A stretch of 45,792 nt of DNA from Candidatus Zipacnadia bacterium (GTDB lineage: Bacteria; Armatimonadota; Zipacnadia; Zipacnadales; Zipacnadaceae): the NCBI GenBank assembly GCA_029820565.1, contig JALGUR010000025.1, forward strand, positions 1 to 45,792, in the 5' to 3' direction. The notes beneath the pieces are model-generated. The model was not told where the DNA came from. It saw only the letters and a list, made by a program, of their open reading frames with translations, and made no database searches. Each line of letters begins with the position of its first letter. The stretch's first letter is position 1. The position numbers and the translations under genes were made by a program. This document shows, piece by piece, positions 42,371-45,792 of the stretch.

Positions 42371-43786
42371 TTGACTAATTCAGAGGCTCGAAAGTTTGAC
42401 ATCGCTGTTATCGGGGGAGGACCGGCGGGGTATGTGGCCGCCATCCGCGCCGCGCAACTGGGGGCACACATCGCCCTCGTAGAGGAAAGAGACCTGGGCG
42501 GTACGTGCCTTAACCGGGGGTGCATTCCTTCTAAGGCTCTTCTCAAATGTGCCGAGATACTGGAAGTGCCTCGGATGGCAAAGCGCTTTGGCATAAGCCT
42601 CGCGGAGCCCGACGTAAATCTGGAGCGTGTCCGCGCCCACAAAGACCGGGCGGTCAAGCAACTGGTCTCTGGCGTGGCGAGTTTGATGAAGAGTAATGGT
42701 GTGGAGGTCTTTGCCGGCCGGGGCACCCTGGCCGGTACTGATCAGATATGTGTTTCCTCCGACGGTGAAGTCGAGGAGATCGGGGCTGAGAACATCATAT
42801 TGGCCACCGGCTCTTTGCCCCTACAACTGCCTATACCGGGGGCCGATGGCGAGAACATATTCGACAGTGACCAGGCCGTGGACTTGCTCGGTCCCCCCAC
42901 GAATCTGGTCATAGTGGGAGGCGGGTATGTAGGCTGCGAGTTTGCCTGCATCTACTCGGCCTTCGGCACCAAAGTGACTATTATCGAGATGTTGGAGCGG
43001 ATTGTGCCCGGTGAGGACCCGGATGCCTCTGAATTGCTGACCCGGAGCCTGCAGAAGCGGGGTGTGCAGATAAACTGCAACTCAAAAGTGGTCAGCATTG
43101 GTGACGCGAGCGGCCGCAAGCGCGTTGAATATGAGCAGGCTGGGGAAGGCGATGTAGTGGAGGCGGATATGGTCCTGATGGCCGCCGGCCGGCGAGCGTA
43201 CACCGAAGGTCTGGGACTGGAGGAGTTGGGAATTAACACTGAGCGGGGCCGCATACGAGTGGACGAAAACTTGCAGACCAATGTGCCCAACATTTATGCT
43301 GCCGGCGACTGTCTGCGGGGAATTGGCCTGGCTCACCTGGCCTCCCATGAGGGTATCGCGGCGGCGGAAAATGCCCTGGGCGAGAGCGGCGAAGTGAATT
43401 ATGACGCGGTGCCCGGTTGCATCTTTACTCATCCGGAAATCGCCTCCGTTGGGGTTAAGGAACATCAGGCTGATGAGGAAGGTATGGATATAACTGTGGG
43501 CAAGTTTCCCTACTCAGCTCTGGGCAAGGCTGCCGCGGTCGGCGAGCGGGAAGGCTTTGTAAAACTTGTCGCCGAGGCTGGCTCCAAGCGGGTAATCGGC
43601 GGCACTATTGTTGGGCCTGCCGCGACTGATCTGATTGCTGAGGTTACGCTGGCAGTGCAAGCAGAGATGACACTCGACGAGGTGGCCGCGACCATCCACA
43701 GCCATCCCACCTTTGCCGAGGGCGTAATGGAAGCCGCCCTGGCCGGCCTGGGCCGCGCCATTCACTTTCCGCCGGCAGTTCGCTAG
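42371..43786 (+). CDS. lpdA: Dihydrolipoyl dehydrogenase (E3)
   Basis: 471 residues from TTG 42371, whose GGAAGGAG lies 7 nt upstream; an ATG at 42332 has no SD but also gives an open frame. FAD-binding IAVIGGGPAGYVAA is followed by the redox-active disulfide GGTCLNRGCIPSK, the NAD-binding VIVGGGYVGCEFAC, the second FAD motif IYAAGDCLRGIGLAHLAS and the C-terminal active-site HSHPTFAE with His and Glu. It reoxidises dihydrolipoamide with NAD in pyruvate or oxoglutarate dehydrogenase or the glycine cleavage system. No E1 or E2 gene is adjacent. It is divergent from glmS. Confidence 0.93.
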   Translation: MTNSEARKFDIAVIGGGPAGYVAAIRAAQLGAHIALVEERDLGGTCLNRGCIPSKALLKCAEILEVPRMAKRFGISLAEPDVNLERVRAHKDRAVKQLVSGVASLMKSNGVEVFAGRGTLAGTDQICVSSDGEVEEIGAENIILATGSLPLQLPIPGADGENIFDSDQAVDLLGPPTNLVIVGGGYVGCEFACIYSAFGTKVTIIEMLERIVPGEDPDASELLTRSLQKRGVQINCNSKVVSIGDASGRKRVEYEQAGEGDVVEADMVLMAAGRRAYTEGLGLEELGINTERGRIRVDENLQTNVPNIYAAGDCLRGIGLAHLASHEGIAAAENALGESGEVNYDAVPGCIFTHPEIASVGVKEHQADEEGMDITVGKFPYSALGKAAAVGEREGFVKLVAEAGSKRVIGGTIVGPAATDLIAEVTLAVQAEMTLDEVAATIHSHPTFAEGVMEAALAGLGRAIHFPPAVR

Positions 43787-43849
43787 GTAGGAGCACTTAA
43801 GGCAAAACGCCCCTGGCGGTAGGGCTCATAAAGATTGGGAGTGTTGCCA

Positions 43850-44983
43850 ATGGTCCAGAAGCAAGTTAGGCAGGGGATGGTAGCCCGGATGTGCCGAATA
43901 ATCATTGCTGTGGTGTCACTCTTGAATGCCGTTGCGGTGGGTGCCGAATGGCAAATGACGGAGTTTATGATTTCGCTTTGGGATTCGGCGGAGGATGAGG
44001 CGTCAGCGCAGGCCATTATCGATGCCAATTTCAACACAGCTATGTGCGATATAGGGAACTTAGACCTGTGCCGCAGATACGGCCTCAAGGCTATTGTTAT
44101 GGGTGCTACTCCAGAAATGGCCGCTGACCGAGTCGAAGATTCGGCGGTATGGGGATACTATGTGAAGGACGAACCTACCGCCGACGAATTCCCTGCCGTT
44201 GGCCAACAAGTGGCAGTCTTGCATCGGGCGGACCCAAGCCACCCGGCTTACGTAAACCTTATGGCGTGGATGGACCTGGATCAGTACCTCCAGATAGTGG
44301 CCCCGAAGGTGCTTAGTTACGATTATTACCAGTGGTGGTGGGGTACTCAGAATCACTTCAGCCGACTGGCAGCGCACCGGCGGGCCGCACTCGGCGCCAA
44401 CATTCCGCTCATCTGCTGGCTAGAAGCTAATGCTGATCCACGCTGGGAATGGGGTGAGCCAGGGTGTACGTATCTACCCGACAATGCAGTCAAACTGCGG
44501 CAAAGCGTCTATACAGCTATTGCGTATGGCGTCAAGGGGATTCAATGGTTTAATGAACTGCTGATGTTTAGCGACCACCAACTGACCCAGGCAGGGGAAG
44601 ACGTTGCCGCTCTTAATGCTGAGTTACGGCGAGTGGGGCCAAATCTGATACGACTGGAATCGGTTGACGTATTTCACACTCTGCCGCTCCCTACGGATAC
44701 GAAGGAACTCCCAACTGATCATTGGGTTCAAACCACAACACCCGATTTAGTCCTGGGAACATTCAAGGCTGAGCTACACAATGACTTTATGATAGTAGCT
44801 AATCGCCTGATTGACCACAGACGCTGGGCAGTTTTACAATTTCGCCGGTCGGTGAGTGAAGTGACAAAATTTGACAAACAGGAAGGTAGGTGGGTGAGCC
44901 TACCTTTAAGCAGGTGGGGTAGGCAATCGACTGTGGAATTCATCCTCGCTCCTGGAGATGGAGAACTACTGAAGATCCGCTGA
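43850..44983 (+). CDS. Exported TIM-barrel, glycosidase-like protein
   Basis: 377 residues from ATG 43850 (GGGAG 7 nt upstream). The signal peptide is RIIIAVVSLLNAVAVGAEWQ-like. The body reads as a TIM barrel: IIDANFNTAMCDIG, YGLKAIVMGA, WGYYVKDEPTADEFP, LSYDYYQWWWG, IPLICWLEANADPRWEWGE, YGVKGIQWFNELLMF. A Glu or Asp in VKDEP and NELL could serve as catalytic acids, as in GH42- or GH5-like enzymes, but I cannot assign a family. A small beta domain closes the protein. A distant start at 43835 (TTG) is less likely. It follows lpdA with no clear link. Confidence 0.65.
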   Translation: MVQKQVRQGMVARMCRIIIAVVSLLNAVAVGAEWQMTEFMISLWDSAEDEASAQAIIDANFNTAMCDIGNLDLCRRYGLKAIVMGATPEMAADRVEDSAVWGYYVKDEPTADEFPAVGQQVAVLHRADPSHPAYVNLMAWMDLDQYLQIVAPKVLSYDYYQWWWGTQNHFSRLAAHRRAALGANIPLICWLEANADPRWEWGEPGCTYLPDNAVKLRQSVYTAIAYGVKGIQWFNELLMFSDHQLTQAGEDVAALNAELRRVGPNLIRLESVDVFHTLPLPTDTKELPTDHWVQTTTPDLVLGTFKAELHNDFMIVANRLIDHRRWAVLQFRRSVSEVTKFDKQEGRWVSLPLSRWGRQSTVEFILAPGDGELLKIR

Positions 44984-45018
44984 GAAGTCAGTGAACTGGA
45001 GTCCCTGCCAAGAGAGGA

Positions 45019-45041
45019 GGGTGGCGAGTTTTCGGCCACCC
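45019..45041. terminator. Hairpin between convergent genes
   Basis: GGGTGGC (45019-45025) pairs with GCCACCC (45035-45041) around a 9-nt loop, in the 148-bp gap between two convergent genes. There is no T tract on either side, so only a possible bidirectional terminator. Confidence 0.35.
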
Positions 45042-45131
45042 AACTGCATGTAGATTGTAGCCAGTCCTTTGTGCGTGCTATAGTTGGCAGGGCCCCGGTC
45101 AATCAGTGTCTGCTCCCGGGCAATGTAGTAG

Positions 45132-45792
45132 TTAGAAGATAGTCGTAGCGGCAAACAGACAATGGTCCAGTACTAACCCTGCCGCCAACAACACTCCGGC
45201 CAGCAGGTGCAGCGCTACGGTTGAGGCATTGGCGGGAAGGAGTAAGGGCAACTTGTCGTAGTAGCGCAGTGCCGTCCTGATGGTAAATACTGCCAGGGGA
45301 AGCGCGATCACCGGCAGTATTGCTGTCGGGGGCAGCCCGCCGCCAAAAACACCCACCAGCAGGCTGAAATAAGCACAAATGACCATCCCGGTATATACGT
45401 AACTGGCGCGCCGCCGGCCCAGACGCACCACCCAGTGGCGTTTGCCCACCGACCTGTCAGCGACCAAATCCTGGAACTGGTTTATCCACAACACGGCCAT
45501 AATCAGGAAGGTCACGGGCAGGGACGCGAGCAGCGCCGGTAAAGAGAAATGTTGTACCTGGACATAGTAAGTGCCCAGCACCGGCAGTATTCCGAAATCC
45601 AGCGCGATGAAGATTTCCCCGAGGCCACGATAGCCCAGTTGCAATGGGCGGGCTGTGTAGAAGAAGCCCGACAGACCGCCGACTACGCCTAATGCCAGTA
45701 TTGGCCAGCCCCGTGTCCAGACCAGATACAAGCCCAGCAAGGCACCGGTAGACAGACAGAGGAGTGAAGCCAGAAGAATATGATGGGGAGCC
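45132..45792 (-). CDS. UbiA family prenyltransferase, MenA-like, N-terminus beyond window
   Basis: The frame stays open to the right edge (APHHILLASLLCLSTGALL precedes the first visible TTG), so the gene starts outside. About 220 C-terminal residues are seen, mostly hydrophobic helices, with WINQFQDLVADRSVGKRH, the second Asp-rich motif, and VVRLGRRRA. These fit MenA, which attaches a polyprenyl chain to 1,4-dihydroxy-2-naphthoate for menaquinone. GFFYTARPLQLGYRGLGE also fits the family. The first Asp-rich motif lies outside, so MenA is inferred and other UbiA members cannot be excluded. Confidence 0.8.
   Translation of the reverse strand, partial: APHHILLASLLCLSTGALLGLYLVWTRGWPILALGVVGGLSGFFYTARPLQLGYRGLGEIFIALDFGILPVLGTYYVQVQHFSLPALLASLPVTFLIMAVLWINQFQDLVADRSVGKRHWVVRLGRRRASYVYTGMVICAYFSLLVGVFGGGLPPTAILPVIALPLAVFTIRTALRYYDKLPLLLPANASTVALHLLAGVLLAAGLVLDHCLFAATTIF

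Overview
The window looks like a chromosomal stretch from an uncultured diderm bacterium, most plausibly Armatimonadota or a neighbouring, planctomycete-like lineage. This rests on four prepilin-type proteins of the DUF1559/SBP_bac_10 style ([24 protein letters not shown]-x9-DG), on many exported glycan-active proteins, and on an LptD/OstA-type outer-membrane protein that implies an LPS-type envelope. The phylum is inferred from protein style only; there is no rRNA gene here. Promoters are of sigma-70 type, and several have TTGACN and TATAAT-like boxes exactly 17 bp apart.

Layout. 1-6.5 kb: an exported discoidin-like protein cut by the window edge (minus strand), a GntR/FCD regulator behind an exact-consensus promoter, a lone pseudopilin, a small lipoprotein, a BNR sialidase-like lipoprotein, and a convergent GH32/43-like exported protein. 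7-11.8 kb: three co-directional exported proteins (TPR-like, TPR-like with a DUF1573-like tail, and a multi-domain CarboxypepD_reg protein) behind a terminator-like leader. 11.9-17.7 kb (minus): a propeller-PHP fusion and a 1074-residue TolB-propeller/Ig-like/FlgD-like exported protein. 18.0-24.0 kb (minus): a five-gene sugar-phosphate locus with a transaldolase-like protein, a class II aldolase, an FbaB-type class I aldolase and two PfkB kinases. 24.1-28.6 kb (minus): a CHASE2-GAF-PAS histidine kinase, a DUF951 protein, a YkgJ-type Cys-cluster protein and a membrane protein.

28.9-32.3 kb is the most unusual part. Three tandem pseudopilin cassettes each carry a near-identical ~100-nt leader with a conserved 9-bp hairpin, a conserved 5' coding end, a diverged middle, and a trailer holding one, two and three copies of a REPIN-like 130-bp repeat. 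Two more hairpin-repeat families occur here. One copy of the second family is translated in frame inside the LptD-like gene, and a half-copy is translated inside the YkgJ-like gene.

32.5-45.8 kb: a lipoprotein, a GH20-like hexosaminidase with discoidin and CBM9-like modules, the LptD-like gene (apparently leaderless), an MFS transporter, an S26 signal-peptidase-like protein, glmS, lpdA, an exported TIM-barrel-like protein, and a UbiA/MenA-like prenyltransferase cut by the right edge.

Together the genes suggest a saprophyte that degrades extracellular glycans with exported glycosidases, feeds sugars through kinases and aldolases, uses glucosamine-6-phosphate for its envelope, and displays a duplicated, diversifying set of pseudopilins. 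No CRISPR array, tRNA, rRNA, transposase or phage gene was seen.
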